Positions 51,170 through 59,848 of a stretch of 64,000 nt of DNA are shown piece by piece. The notes under the pieces are model-generated. The model saw only the letters and a list, made by a program, of their open reading frames with translations. It had not been told where the DNA came from and searched no databases. This DNA is from Enhygromyxa salina (GTDB taxonomy: Bacteria; Myxococcota_A; Polyangia; Nannocystales; Nannocystaceae). Position 1 is the stretch's first letter; each line of letters opens with the position of its first letter. The translations under genes and the position numbers were made by a program. The stretch spans positions 9,786-73,785 of the forward strand of contig NZ_JMCC02000033.1 in assembly GCF_000737335.2 (NCBI RefSeq), written 5' to 3'.

Positions 51170-51923
51170 TGACCGCCGAGATGTTGTCGGGCCCGCCCGC
51201 GCCGTTGGCCGCCTCGATCAGCCGCCGCGCCGAGCTGCGAACGTCTCGCTGACCGACCAGCGCCTCGATCTCGTCGATGCGCAGGACATCCGAGAGCCCG
51301 TCGCTGCAGACCATGAGGTTGGTGCCGAGCGGGAACTCGAACTCGCGGATCGTGGGCGCGCCCTTCTTCTTGCCGTGACCCAGACACCGGCTGATGCGAC
51401 CGCGGTACGGGTGCACGGCCGCCTGCTCGGGCGTGATGAGCTGCTGATCCACCAGCTCCTGGACCACGGTGTGATCCGTGGACAGCTGAAAGATTCCCTC
51501 TTCGGTGACCGCGTAGGCCCGACTGTCGCCTGCCCACGCGACCCAGATCCGGTCGCGGATGCCCATGATCATCACGCAGGTGCAGCCCAAACCCTGGGCG
51601 TCGGGGTTGGCGATCGCGTGCTCGTCGATCGCCTCGCTGGCCACGTGAAAGGCTTGGCTGAGCAGCGCTTCGTTGTCGACCTTGCCGAAGTGTTGCTCAA
51701 GGTAGCCGAGGATCGCCTCGACGGCGAGCGCCGACGCGACCTCGCCAGCGTTGTGGCCACCCATGCCATCGCAGACCAGCGCGACGTAGTAGCCGCGACC
51801 GTCGTCCTCTTGGATGGCGATCGCGTCTTCGTTGTGGTCGCGCGCCCGGCCGGGATCGCAGGCGCCTGCCATCTGGATCTCGAAGGTCCCGGCGTGGTGG
51901 GTACGCTTGAACAGTTTGTACAT
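51150..51923 (-). CDS. PP2C-type protein Ser/Thr phosphatase
   Basis: This protein is 257 residues from ATG 51923. All PP2C metal-binding blocks are present: GRARDHNEDA (first Asp/Glu pair), VALVCDGMGGHNAGEVAS, WAGDSRAYAV, VCSDGLSDVL and GGPDNISAVI. It is cytosolic, with no transmembrane segment. Such stand-alone enzymes reverse phosphorylation by PknB-type kinases; a candidate kinase is encoded at 5353, but the pairing is only inferred. It lies 53 bp downstream of tlyA on the same strand. The frame continues upstream into the tlyA region, but not as a protein. Confidence 0.95.
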   Translation of the reverse strand: MYKLFKRTHHAGTFEIQMAGACDPGRARDHNEDAIAIQEDDGRGYYVALVCDGMGGHNAGEVASALAVEAILGYLEQHFGKVDNEALLSQAFHVASEAIDEHAIANPDAQGLGCTCVMIMGIRDRIWVAWAGDSRAYAVTEEGIFQLSTDHTVVQELVDQQLITPEQAAVHPYRGRISRCLGHGKKKGAPTIREFEFPLGTNLMVCSDGLSDVLRIDEIEALVGQRDVRSSARRLIEAANGAGGPDNISAVIMRRVV

Positions 51924-51976
51924 GCGGAGAAGCCTATGGAGAGTATATATGACCCCCACATGGACCTCGGCGGCTG

Positions 51977-52753
51977 CTAAACAACCCTCATCCAGGATAG
52001 CCACTCGCGGTTTCCGTCGCGGCCGGCGATCGTGGCGGCGATGTGACCGCGAACCGTGAAGCCCAGCTCCTGTGCGGCGGCCTCGACGTTGGTGAGCGCA
52101 GCCTTGCGTGCCTCGTCGTCGCGCACGATGCCTCCCTTGCCGACCTGGGCTCGGCCGACCTCGAACTGGGGCTTGACGAGCACGATCACGTCGGCGCCCG
52201 GGCGCAGGCAGGGGCGCATGTGTGGCAAGACCTTGGTCAGCGAGATGAACGAGCAATCCGCCACGGCCAGATCGATCGGCTCGGGGATCTGGCCGGGCTC
52301 GAGCTTGCGGATGTTCTGGCGATCCATCACGACCACCCGCTCGTCGTTGACGAGCTTCCACGCCAGCTGCCCGTAGCCAACGTCGATCGCGTAGACCCGC
52401 GCGGCGCCGGCTTGCAGTAGACAGTCTGTGAACCCACCCGTCGACGCGCCCACGTCCATGCACACGCGGCCGCGTGGATCGACGCCGTCGGGTCCAGCCG
52501 AGAACGCATCGATCGCGCCGCGCAGCTTGAGCCCGCCGCGCGAGACATAGGGGTTTGGATCCCCGCCCTTGAGCCGCAGCGGAACCGAGGGATCGACCGG
52601 CGTGCCCGGCTTGGTCACGGTGTGATCCCCAACGACCACTTCGCCGGCCAAGATCAACGCCTGGGCCCGCGTCCGCGAGTCGCACAGGCCCCGCTCGACG
52701 ACCAACTTGTCGAGTCGGAGCTTGCCGCCCTCCGTCTTGCGCGAGTGAGCCAT
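51977..52753 (-). CDS. tlyA: TlyA-family rRNA 2'-O-methyltransferase / haemolysin-like protein
   Basis: This protein is 258 residues from ATG 52753; ATG 52777 would add eight residues. The N-terminal S4 RNA-binding domain has KLRLDKLVVERGLCDSRTRA. A short linker contains YVSRGGLKLRGAIDAF, the TlyA signature. The FtsJ-like Rossmann methyltransferase has MDVGASTGGFTDCLLQAGA (SAM loop), AIDVGYGQLAWKL, LAVADCSFISL and VLVKPQFEVGR, including the K-D-K-E type residues. Mycobacterial TlyA methylates 16S and 23S rRNA at cytidines; the same is inferred here. Confidence 0.95.
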   Translation of the reverse strand: MAHSRKTEGGKLRLDKLVVERGLCDSRTRAQALILAGEVVVGDHTVTKPGTPVDPSVPLRLKGGDPNPYVSRGGLKLRGAIDAFSAGPDGVDPRGRVCMDVGASTGGFTDCLLQAGAARVYAIDVGYGQLAWKLVNDERVVVMDRQNIRKLEPGQIPEPIDLAVADCSFISLTKVLPHMRPCLRPGADVIVLVKPQFEVGRAQVGKGGIVRDDEARKAALTNVEAAAQELGFTVRGHIAATIAGRDGNREWLSWMRVV

Positions 52754-52917
52754 GCGGTTGGTTCGTGGGCGCCCCATGCACACAGAAAATGTGTTCAGAG
52801 CCCCCCGGGGGCACGTTGGGGCGACGAGCCAATGCCTACAGCAGTCCGCGGCGGCGAGCGAGCCGCGACCTGCTGGCCAAAGTGCGAAACCGCCGGTTGG
52901 GATCGTGGACAGCCGGT

Positions 52918-53106
52918 ATGCTCGCCCGCGTGATCGTGCTCGCACCGCCGAAGTCCGATGCTCCTGTTTGGGAGTCGTGGCGCTGGTTGGCCACGCCCGA
53001 CGAGCGCGTGCTGTGGGCGATCCTCGCCGGGGCTGCGCTGCTCGCTGCGTGGGGGGCGTGGCCGGCGTGCCGGGCCGCGTGGTCAGCCTGGCGAGGCAAT
53101 CCCTGA
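52918..53106 (+). CDS. Small single-pass membrane protein
   Basis: This protein is 62 residues from ATG 52918; GTG 52930 could also serve. It has a Trp-rich segment (VWESWRWLATPDERVLWAIL) and a hydrophobic helix (LAGAALLAAWGAWPACRAAW), ending in RGNP. It lies just upstream of the tRNA-Ala gene. There is no known family. Coding status is moderately supported by codon pattern and the membrane helix. Confidence 0.5.
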   Translation: MLARVIVLAPPKSDAPVWESWRWLATPDERVLWAILAGAALLAAWGAWPACRAAWSAWRGNP

Positions 53107-53121
53107 CTTGACGCGGGGCCC

Positions 53122-53150
53122 TTGCACCCGTGCTGGCGTTCGGCTAGCTT
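53122..53150 (+). promoter_or_regulatory. Possible promoter of tRNA-Ala
   Basis: TTGCAC (53122-53127) and TAGCTT (53145-53150) are 17 bases apart, and the -10-like box ends 11 bases before the tRNA. Both hexamers match the sigma-70 consensus only partly, so the call rests on position. Confidence 0.35.
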
Positions 53151-53161
53151 GTCGGCCCCTT

Positions 53162-53234
<73 letters not shown>

Positions 53235-53246
53235 CAAACTCCGACA

Positions 53247-53281
53247 GACCCCGGCCCCATGCCGGGGTCTTTCGGTTTTTT
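53247..53281 (+). terminator. Intrinsic terminator of tRNA-Ala
   Basis: GACCCCGGC and GCCGGGGTC form a perfect 9-bp stem around CCCAT, followed by TTTCGGTTTTTTC. It lies 12 bases after the tRNA and is the only classic hairpin-plus-T-tract terminator I found in the window. Confidence 0.93.
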
Positions 53282-53284
53282 CTC

Positions 53285-53543
53285 TTTTGCCCCCAGCCCC
53301 CCCGACTCGACCCGTACTCGGCTTCGCCTCCGTGCGGATCGACACCCTCGCTTTGCTCAGGCCCAAGGTCGGGGCGTCTGTGGGAACGCTTCGCTCCCTT
53401 TTACCCCCACCCACCCCGACTCGACCCGTACTCGGCTTCGCCTCCGTGCGGTTCGACACCCTCGCTTCGCTCAGGCCCAAGGTCGGGGCGTCTGTGGGAA
53501 CGCTTCGCTCCCTTTTTTACCCCCACCCACCCCGACTCGATCC
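53285..53543 (+). repeat. Tandem repeat of about 115-bp units between tRNA-Ala and yhbY
   Basis: Two near-identical units and the start of a third are present. The marker CCCGACTCGA lies at 53301, 53415 and 53531, spacings of 114 and 116 bp. Each unit carries CTCGGCTTCGCCTCCGTGCGG, then ACCCTCGCTT(T/C)GCTCAGG and GGGAACGCTTCGCTCCCTTTT. The last element pairs partly with itself (GGGAACGC/GCTTCGCTCCC) and carries a T-run. Open frames here are repeat by-products. The third unit stops at the yhbY start codon. Confidence 0.8.
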
Positions 53544-53864
53544 ATGCCCATCACGCTCAGTCCGCGCCAACGTCAGCACCTCAAGGGGCTCGCCCATCCG
53601 CTCGAGCCCGTGGTTCACGTTGGTGCGGCTGGCGTCAGCGAGGCGGTCGTCCGCGTGCTCGGCGAGACCTTGCTCCGCCACGAGCTGATCAAGGTGAAGT
53701 TGCCCAAGCTCGACGACGCCAGCGCCCGCGAGGCGCTCGCCAACGAGATCACGCTTGCGAGCGGCGCCGCGCTGGTCCAGCTGCTTGGCCGCGTGTTGAT
53801 CCTCTACACGCCCCGCGCCAAGGACCTGCCGGGCAAGCCGCGGATCCAGCTCCCGGCCGCCTGA
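53544..53864 (+). CDS. yhbY: YhbY/CRM-domain RNA-binding protein
   Basis: This protein is 106 residues from ATG 53544. The CRM domain is complete: LSPRQRQHLKGLAHPLEPVV at the N-terminus, then HVGAAGVSEAVVRVLGETLL, with the GxxG-type loop region, HELIKVKL and LVQLLGRVLILY. E. coli YhbY binds pre-50S particles, so a ribosome-assembly role is likely. It directly follows a tandem repeat, so its promoter must lie in or before that repeat. Confidence 0.92.
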   Translation: MPITLSPRQRQHLKGLAHPLEPVVHVGAAGVSEAVVRVLGETLLRHELIKVKLPKLDDASAREALANEITLASGAALVQLLGRVLILYTPRAKDLPGKPRIQLPAA

Positions 53865-53920
53865 GTTCGCGCTCGCCGAGCGCGGGGGGTGAAGTTTGGC
53901 AAGTTTGGTAAGTTCGCGCG

Positions 53921-55777
53921 GTGCCACCCCAGCGTACCCGTGTTGACCAAGGATTCCGCGCCCGCTCTGGCTTTGGCTGCGCGCTGATCAGCCTGGCGCT
54001 GATCCTCGGCGTGGCGTGCGAGCGCGGTGATCGGCCTGGCACGCGCGCGCCGATGGGCCCGCCGTTGTCGTTCGAGACGACGACGCTCGAGCCCACGCTC
54101 GGTCAGGCCACGCCCGCGCTGGCGATCCTCGAGCAGGAGCTGGCGATCAACTTCGCAAAGCTGAACTCCGACGCCGTCGAGGACCCGGCCTACTTCATGG
54201 CCTACGACCTGGTCGACCAAGAGTCGCTGTGGCTCGCGGCCAACGACGGGGCCCTCGACAAGCGCCACGTCGACCACGATCGCAGCGTCGACGTGGACCT
54301 GCGCGTGGGGGATCCGATGCTCGACAACGGCCACCCCACCAACGGCTACTACGGGGGCAACGGGCTGGGCACGGGCATGCAGGTCAGCCTCACGGACGAG
54401 AGCCTGTCGCTGGGCCAGGCGCTGTGGCTGATCACCGAGCTTCAGTATCAAGACGCGCTCGAGTCGTGGATCCAGGCGATGAGCGACGAGTCGATGCTGA
54501 CCCGCGAAGACGAGCCGCTGCACCCCGACTTCACCATGGTCGACGAGCCGCTGGTCCACATCGAGGGTCGGCAGGAGGTCGATCTCGAGGTGGTCGCCGA
54601 GCAGTGGGCGCCGGTCGTCACCAAGCTCTCGGGGATCCTGGACGCGGACCCGGTGGTCCAGCAGGCCAGCGTGATGCTGCAGGCGGTGGTCGAGAACCGC
54701 AGCTACGTCGACACCGAGGGCGCGAAGGTCCAGAGCGGCCGGGTTCGCGTTCGCCTGATCATGGTCGGCACGGCCCAGGCCGAAGACGGCATGGCGATCG
54801 AGCGGTTCTTGTCGTTCGACCGCCACACCGCTGACCAGCTGCCAAAACCCGCGGAGCTCGAGGCCATGGCCGAGCAGCTGCGCGGCGAGCTCCTGGCCCT
54901 GCGCCTGGCGCCGATCGCCGAGCCCTACACCGGGCCCGCCGTGCTCGAGGGCCCGGCCGCCGGGGTGTTCTTTCACGAGATCTTCGGCCACCGGCTCGAG
55001 GGCCACCGGCAAAAAGACGACTACGAGGGCCAGACCTTCACCAAGATGCTGGGCCAGCAGATCCTGCCGCCCTTCATCGACGTCTACGACGATCCAACCT
55101 TGGCCACGCTCGACGGGACCCCGCTCAACGGCCACTACTTCGTCGACGACGAGGCGATCTCGGCCCAGCGGGTCTCGCTGGTCAGCGAGGGCGTGCTCGA
55201 GGGCTTCTTGCTGTCGCGCTCGGTCGTGTCTCCGTTCACGCAGAGCAACGGTCACGGTCGGCGCGAGCGGGGCCACCGGGTGGTCTCGCGGCAGGGCAAC
55301 CTGATCGTCTCGGCCCGCGAGACCGTGCCCGAAGCCGAGCTGCGCGAGCGGCTGATCGCAGAGGCCAAGGCCCAAGGCAAGCCCTACGGGGTGTGGTTCT
55401 CGGACATCCAAGGCGGCTACACGATCACGGATCGCTCGGGCCCGCAGGCGTTCAAGGTGCTGCCGCTGATGGTCTATCGGGTCTGGACCGACGGCCGCCC
55501 CGACGAGCTGGTCCGCGGCGTCGACATCGTTGGGACCCCGCTCGCTGCGTTCGAGACGATCGTCGCCGCGGGCGACGAGCCGGGGATCTTCAACGGCGTG
55601 TGCGGGGCCGAGAGCGGCTGGGTGCCCGTCAGCGCGGTCAGCCCTTCGCTGTTGCTGAGCAAGCTGGAGATCGAAAAGGCCATGCACGAGCGCGACAAAC
55701 CACCCTTGCTGGCACCACCACCGCGGGATCGTGGCCTTGGCGGCAGCGCCCCTGCAAAGAAGGCGGTGTCGAAGTGA
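53921..55777 (+). CDS. TldD-like metallopeptidase, predicted lipoprotein
   Basis: This 618-residue protein starts with GTG 53921. It has a signal (CALISLALILGVAC) with Cys about residue 33. The TldD zinc motif HEIFGH gives His352, Glu353 and His357, and a conserved C-terminal Cys (Cys561 in NGVCGAESG) matches the third ligand seen in E. coli TldD. Other family blocks are GGYTITDRSG and SQSNGHGRRERG-like (TQSNGHGRRE). E. coli TldD is cytosolic, so lipidation or export is unusual. It is coupled by GTGA to a TldE-like gene. Confidence 0.92.
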   Translation: MPPQRTRVDQGFRARSGFGCALISLALILGVACERGDRPGTRAPMGPPLSFETTTLEPTLGQATPALAILEQELAINFAKLNSDAVEDPAYFMAYDLVDQESLWLAANDGALDKRHVDHDRSVDVDLRVGDPMLDNGHPTNGYYGGNGLGTGMQVSLTDESLSLGQALWLITELQYQDALESWIQAMSDESMLTREDEPLHPDFTMVDEPLVHIEGRQEVDLEVVAEQWAPVVTKLSGILDADPVVQQASVMLQAVVENRSYVDTEGAKVQSGRVRVRLIMVGTAQAEDGMAIERFLSFDRHTADQLPKPAELEAMAEQLRGELLALRLAPIAEPYTGPAVLEGPAAGVFFHEIFGHRLEGHRQKDDYEGQTFTKMLGQQILPPFIDVYDDPTLATLDGTPLNGHYFVDDEAISAQRVSLVSEGVLEGFLLSRSVVSPFTQSNGHGRRERGHRVVSRQGNLIVSARETVPEAELRERLIAEAKAQGKPYGVWFSDIQGGYTITDRSGPQAFKVLPLMVYRVWTDGRPDELVRGVDIVGTPLAAFETIVAAGDEPGIFNGVCGAESGWVPVSAVSPSLLLSKLEIEKAMHERDKPPLLAPPPRDRGLGGSAPAKKAVSK

Positions 55778-57597
55778 ACGGTCGGCGAAGGTTCTTTGCC
55801 CAGAGCCTCGGGCTGGGGGTGTTGATCGCCGAGCTGGTCCCGCTTCGGGCCGCGCTGGCGGCCGGCGAAGAGGGGCAGTCGGAGCTCGCGGCGATGCAGG
55901 CCGAGCTGCTGCGCGGCGTCGCCGAGCTGCGCTTGCCCGACGCGGCCGAGCCCTACGCGGCGGAGCTGCGCGCGGTCCGGGCCGACAGCCTGATCCTCGA
56001 TGGGTCCTACGGCGGGGTGATCGCGGACATGTACTCCCGCGACGCGCTGGCTTCGGTCACCGTTCGGGTTGGCTCACACGAGCGGGACAACGGTAATTTT
56101 TTTGGCGCCGGCAACGTGCAGCCGAATTTTCAGCTGTGCTTCAACCCCGACCCGATCGCCTCGCGCAAGCGGCTGTGGCTCGCGCTGGATCAGAGCTATC
56201 GGGCCGCGAGCGCCGGCTACAAGGCCAAGCTCAGCGCGATCGATCGGCTGGCGGACAAACAGCTGCCCGTCGACCGGGCCGCGCTTCCGGCGGCGTCGCA
56301 GGTGATCGACCTGCAGTGGGCGCCCAACGCGACCACGCTCGTCGACCCCGATCCGGCCCGCGCCAGCTTTGATCGCGCGGGCCTGCGCGCGCTCGCGGGC
56401 GAGCTCTCGGGTCGGTTCTCCGCGCACCCCACGATCGACAACGGCGACGTGATCATTCAGGTGCTGCGCAGCCACGAGACCATGATCGACACCGAGGGCG
56501 TCGCGCTTGGGCGGGTCTACACGCGCGCGGTGTTTGGCGTGATCGCCCAGACCCAGGCCCCTGACGGCATGGAGCTCGACCACGGCCTGGCGCTGCATTT
56601 TCAGCAGGCGCCCACGGCCGAGGAGCTGCGTGAGCAGGGGGCGGCGCTCGTGGATCAGGTCCTGCGCGAGCTCGAGGAATTCATCGCCGCGCCGATGCTC
56701 GACGAGGACTACGACGGCCCGATCCTGCTCGGCCCGACCGCGGCGGCGCAGCTGCTGGCCAGCACGATCCCCGTGCAGGCCGGCGGCGAGCCGGCGCCGC
56801 TGTCCGACTACGGCAGCCTGCTCGAGTACGAGCCGCACTGGCAAGGGCAACTTGGCAAGGCCGTGATGCCGGACATGATCGATCTGGTCGACGATCCCTT
56901 GGCCGCCGGCTTTGGCCACTACACCCGCGACGACCAGGGCATCGCCGCGCAGCGGGTCGAGCTGGTCCGCGCGGGCGTGCTGCACAGCTTGCTGATGACG
57001 CGGCGGCCCAACAAGCACATTGATCAGAGCAACGGTCACGCGCGGGCGACCGCGGGCGGCTACCTGGGCGCGACGATCTCCAACCTCACGCTGAGCAGCC
57101 GCAAGCGCGGGCTGGATCAAGCCAAGCTCGAGCGCGAGCTGCTCGACCGCGCCCGCGAAGATGGCTACGAGTTTGCGTATGTGATCGACAGCTTGCGCGA
57201 CGGCTCGGTGCTGGGCTCGGTCCCGCGTGACTCGGCCGCGCTGTTCACCTCGGGCCGGAAGATCTCGCTGCCGTTGCCAAGCCGCGTGTTCAAGCTCGAG
57301 CGCAAGGGCAGCGCGATCGTCCGCACGCTCGTGCGCGGGGCCCTGATCGCGCCGGTCTCGATGCGCGTGTTTCGAAGGATCCGCGCGGTCGGCAGCGAGG
57401 CCCAGACCCTGCCGCTGCGCCTGTCGCCGGGCATGGCTGGCGGGTTTGGGGCCGAGCTTGGGCTGGCGGGCTTGCTCGCGCAGACCGTTGACGCCCAAGT
57501 GACCACGCCCGCGTTGCTGCTCGATGGGCTCGAGCTGGTGGTCGAGCACGGCGAGAACGAGCGCCTGCCGATCTTGGATCACCCGCTGCGGCGCTGA
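55774..57597 (+). CDS. TldE/PmbA-like protein with Tat-type signal, lacking zinc motif
   Basis: This 607-residue protein starts with GTG 55774, overlapping the TldD-like stop in GTGA. The N-terminus NGRRRFFAQSLGLGVLIAEL is a twin-arginine-type signal. The TldD/PmbA fold is evident (HETMIDTEGVALGRVYTRAV, GPTAAAQLLASTIPV, QSNGHARATAGGYLGATISN). The HExxxH motif is missing, as in TldE, which is the non-catalytic partner in the E. coli TldD/E heterodimer. Export with the lipidated TldD-like protein would give an extracytoplasmic heterodimer. Its substrate is unknown. Confidence 0.9.
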   Translation: MNGRRRFFAQSLGLGVLIAELVPLRAALAAGEEGQSELAAMQAELLRGVAELRLPDAAEPYAAELRAVRADSLILDGSYGGVIADMYSRDALASVTVRVGSHERDNGNFFGAGNVQPNFQLCFNPDPIASRKRLWLALDQSYRAASAGYKAKLSAIDRLADKQLPVDRAALPAASQVIDLQWAPNATTLVDPDPARASFDRAGLRALAGELSGRFSAHPTIDNGDVIIQVLRSHETMIDTEGVALGRVYTRAVFGVIAQTQAPDGMELDHGLALHFQQAPTAEELREQGAALVDQVLRELEEFIAAPMLDEDYDGPILLGPTAAAQLLASTIPVQAGGEPAPLSDYGSLLEYEPHWQGQLGKAVMPDMIDLVDDPLAAGFGHYTRDDQGIAAQRVELVRAGVLHSLLMTRRPNKHIDQSNGHARATAGGYLGATISNLTLSSRKRGLDQAKLERELLDRAREDGYEFAYVIDSLRDGSVLGSVPRDSAALFTSGRKISLPLPSRVFKLERKGSAIVRTLVRGALIAPVSMRVFRRIRAVGSEAQTLPLRLSPGMAGGFGAELGLAGLLAQTVDAQVTTPALLLDGLELVVEHGENERLPILDHPLRR

Positions 57598-57607
57598 GTC
57601 CCGGCAG

Positions 57608-58552
57608 CTACTGCCGATCTTCCTTGTCGTTGCGCTGGTCTTGCAGAACCGCCTGCGAGCGCCCGCCATACTCGCGGATCGTCATCACGAAGTGGTTGGC
57701 CAGCGCGGCCGGTATCTGCAGCTTCCCGGCCGCGTCCTGCCGACGGTAGTCGAAGATGCTCTTTTGCTTCCACGCGTCGAAGCCTTGGGTGCCGAGGCTC
57801 TGATCCCCGTTCAAGAAGATCTGCGAGGTCGGCACGATGATCCGGGTTGGCGCGTCGCCCTTGCGGTCGATCGTCCACACCGCCACGGTGTGGTTGCCGG
57901 TTGGCCACAGCAACCCAACCTCGGATCGGCGCGATAGCCCGATGCGCTTGGCGACAAACGCAAACAGGGCCGAGAGCTCGTCACACTCCGCGACCGCGGT
58001 GGTCTCGGGGATCGTCGCACCTTCGCCAGTCCCGAGCTCGAGATCTTTCCAGTGCGCCCAGACCTTGTCGGAGTTTGGCTGCTCGTTGGTGATGTCCCAC
58101 TTCAGGCCCCACCAACCCCCGGCGCGCGTGGCCTCGAACGCGATCTTGACCCGCACGTAGTCCAGGTAGATCTCGGGGTCATCGAGGTGCTCGATCTCAA
58201 ACGCGGTGAGGAACGCCTGGTAGTCGGCGCGCACTTCGGGAGAGTTGGCGACGCCCGGGACCTCTTCAGTGATCGCGGCCAACAGCTCATCGACTCGAAC
58301 CCGCTCGCGGTCGACGAAGGGCGGTGGAGGCGGTGGAGGCGGTGGCTTGGGTTCGGCCTCGACCTCTGCGACGACTTGTGCGGGCTCTAGCTCGGGCTCC
58401 GATCCAGAGGTTGGATCCGGCGGCAGCGTGGTCGCCGAGCCGGCAGTATCCGTGAGCGGCGGGGGCGGAGCGGACGGCTCGGGCATGCAGGCCGCGCCCA
58501 ACAAGCCGCTCAACAGCAGGCCAAGAATGATGCTCACGGAAGCTCTCTGCAT
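57608..58552 (-). CDS. Lipoprotein with possible transglutaminase/papain-like fold
   Basis: This protein is 314 residues from ATG 58552. It has lipoprotein signal IILGLLLSGLLGAAC, then a Pro-rich linker (a run of nine Pro near residue 72). The domain from about 150 has CDELSALFAFVAKRIGL, with a Cys at the head of a helix, and NHTVAVWTID about 30 residues later, which resembles the Cys and His blocks of transglutaminase-like proteins. An Asp in NGDQSLG could complete a triad. The catalytic assignment is tentative. It is convergent with the TldE-like gene. Confidence 0.7.
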   Translation of the reverse strand: MQRASVSIILGLLLSGLLGAACMPEPSAPPPPLTDTAGSATTLPPDPTSGSEPELEPAQVVAEVEAEPKPPPPPPPPPFVDRERVRVDELLAAITEEVPGVANSPEVRADYQAFLTAFEIEHLDDPEIYLDYVRVKIAFEATRAGGWWGLKWDITNEQPNSDKVWAHWKDLELGTGEGATIPETTAVAECDELSALFAFVAKRIGLSRRSEVGLLWPTGNHTVAVWTIDRKGDAPTRIIVPTSQIFLNGDQSLGTQGFDAWKQKSIFDYRRQDAAGKLQIPAALANHFVMTIREYGGRSQAVLQDQRNDKEDRQ

Positions 58553-58587
58553 TTCTCAATCCCCCCAACTGGGAGTCTAGCGCTGGC

Positions 58588-59505
58588 CTAGCCGGTCTCG
58601 GGCATGGGGTCGCCAAGCACGGCTTCGAGCGACTCGAGGTGAGTTGACCCGCGCGAGTTCGGGGCCCCGACCTTGTTCGACATGCCGGACATGCCGGCCA
58701 TGCCGCCCATGCTTGGACCGGTCCGATTGGCCCGAATCACGCCGTTGCCGGCGTCGAGCTGCTCGGAGGTCAGGCCGAAGCGGCGCTCTCGGTGGCCGTA
58801 CTCACGCAGGGCCCTCCACAGCTCGTCCTCGCCGAAGTCGGGCCACATCACTGGCGAGAAGAACAGCTCGGCGTAGGCGACCTCCCACAAGAAGAAGTTT
58901 GACACGCGCCGCTCGCCGCTCGTGCGGATCAACAGATCCAGAGGTGGGAGCAGGGTGCTCGAGGGCAGGTAGCGACCAAACAAGTCGGGGTCGATGTCGT
59001 CGGGGTCGACCTCGCCGCGGGCGACCGCGCGGGCCAGCTCTTTGGCGGCCGAGGCGATCATCTCGCGGCCGCCGTAGCTCAGCGCCAGGCACAGCGTCAT
59101 GCCGCGGTTTTGCGACGAGGCTTGAACCAGGTCGGCGAGCGGGCGCATGACCAGACCCGGCAGCCGCGAGATGTCGCCAACGGTGACCAGCCGGATGTCG
59201 TTGTCGAGGATCTCGGCGCGCTCGTCGATCAGGTAGCGCCGCAGCAGCTGCATCAGGTGAAACACCTCGCGCGGCGGCCGGTCCCAGTTCTGGCTGGAGA
59301 ACGCAAACAAGGTGAGCGCGGTCAGGCCCAGCCGGCGGCTGGCTCGGACCACCTCGCGGACCGAGTCGGCGCCCTTGCTGTGCCCCTGTTCACGCCGCAA
59401 GCCGCGCTCTCGGGCCCAGCGCCCGTTGCCGTCCATGATGATCCCAACGTGCCGTGGCAGACGCTCGATCGAGACTCCGGTCCGGGACTTTGAAGCGTCC
59501 AACAT
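58588..59505 (-). CDS. uppS: Isoprenyl transferase (undecaprenyl diphosphate synthase family)
   Basis: This protein is 305 residues from ATG 59505; ATG 59526 would add seven. The cis-prenyltransferase signature is clear: HVGIIMDGNGRWA (catalytic Asp), LTLFAFSSQNWDRP, LCLALSYGGREMI, LLIRTSGERRVSNFFLWEVA and YAELFFSPVMWPDF. The C-terminus carries an extra tail of about 55 residues with a Met-Gly-rich run (SMGGMAGMSGMSN) not usual in UppS. It makes the C55 carrier lipid for peptidoglycan. It is divergent from the cluster that contains cdsA, which is often its neighbour. Confidence 0.95.
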   Translation of the reverse strand: MLDASKSRTGVSIERLPRHVGIIMDGNGRWARERGLRREQGHSKGADSVREVVRASRRLGLTALTLFAFSSQNWDRPPREVFHLMQLLRRYLIDERAEILDNDIRLVTVGDISRLPGLVMRPLADLVQASSQNRGMTLCLALSYGGREMIASAAKELARAVARGEVDPDDIDPDLFGRYLPSSTLLPPLDLLIRTSGERRVSNFFLWEVAYAELFFSPVMWPDFGEDELWRALREYGHRERRFGLTSEQLDAGNGVIRANRTGPSMGGMAGMSGMSNKVGAPNSRGSTHLESLEAVLGDPMPETG

Positions 59506-59848
59506 CGCAGGGAAGCGGGATACCATGGCCGTAAACCCCCGTCCACGCGTGTCCTGTGCCCTTTGTTCGCAAAAAGATACACTGCAGGCCAGTCCTGGGC
59601 GGCCGCTCGCCTGCACAAAAAAGCCCATAAACCCAAGATCTCGACTGCTGCCGGCACAGGCCAGGTTTTGGAGCCGCCCCGTCCGTGGTCAGGCGAACGC
59701 CAGCGCCGTAAATCCGCGCCTTGCCGGTGCTCACGCCGCGGCATAGACTCGTCTCCGGCTTCCTGGCGCGCGCTGTCGAGCGCCTGCCCTCGCCCTCCAC
59801 CCACCCGATGCCTCCGCACAAGATGGACCGCGCGCAAGGAGCGAGGCG
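59506..59848. other. Divergent intergenic region, 343 bp
   Basis: This lies between uppS and the YbjN/CesT-like gene and should carry promoters for both. AAGGAGCGAGGCG before 59849 is a good ribosome-binding site for the latter. TTCGCAAAAAGATACACT is an AT-richer patch near 59570. I see no RNA gene or convincing -35/-10 pair. Confidence 0.5.

Noticed and set aside
51150..52832. Single 560-codon frame joining tlyA and the phosphatase
   Set aside because: Its upstream part is an antisense-like frame through tlyA with no protein features; the phosphatase clearly starts at 51923.
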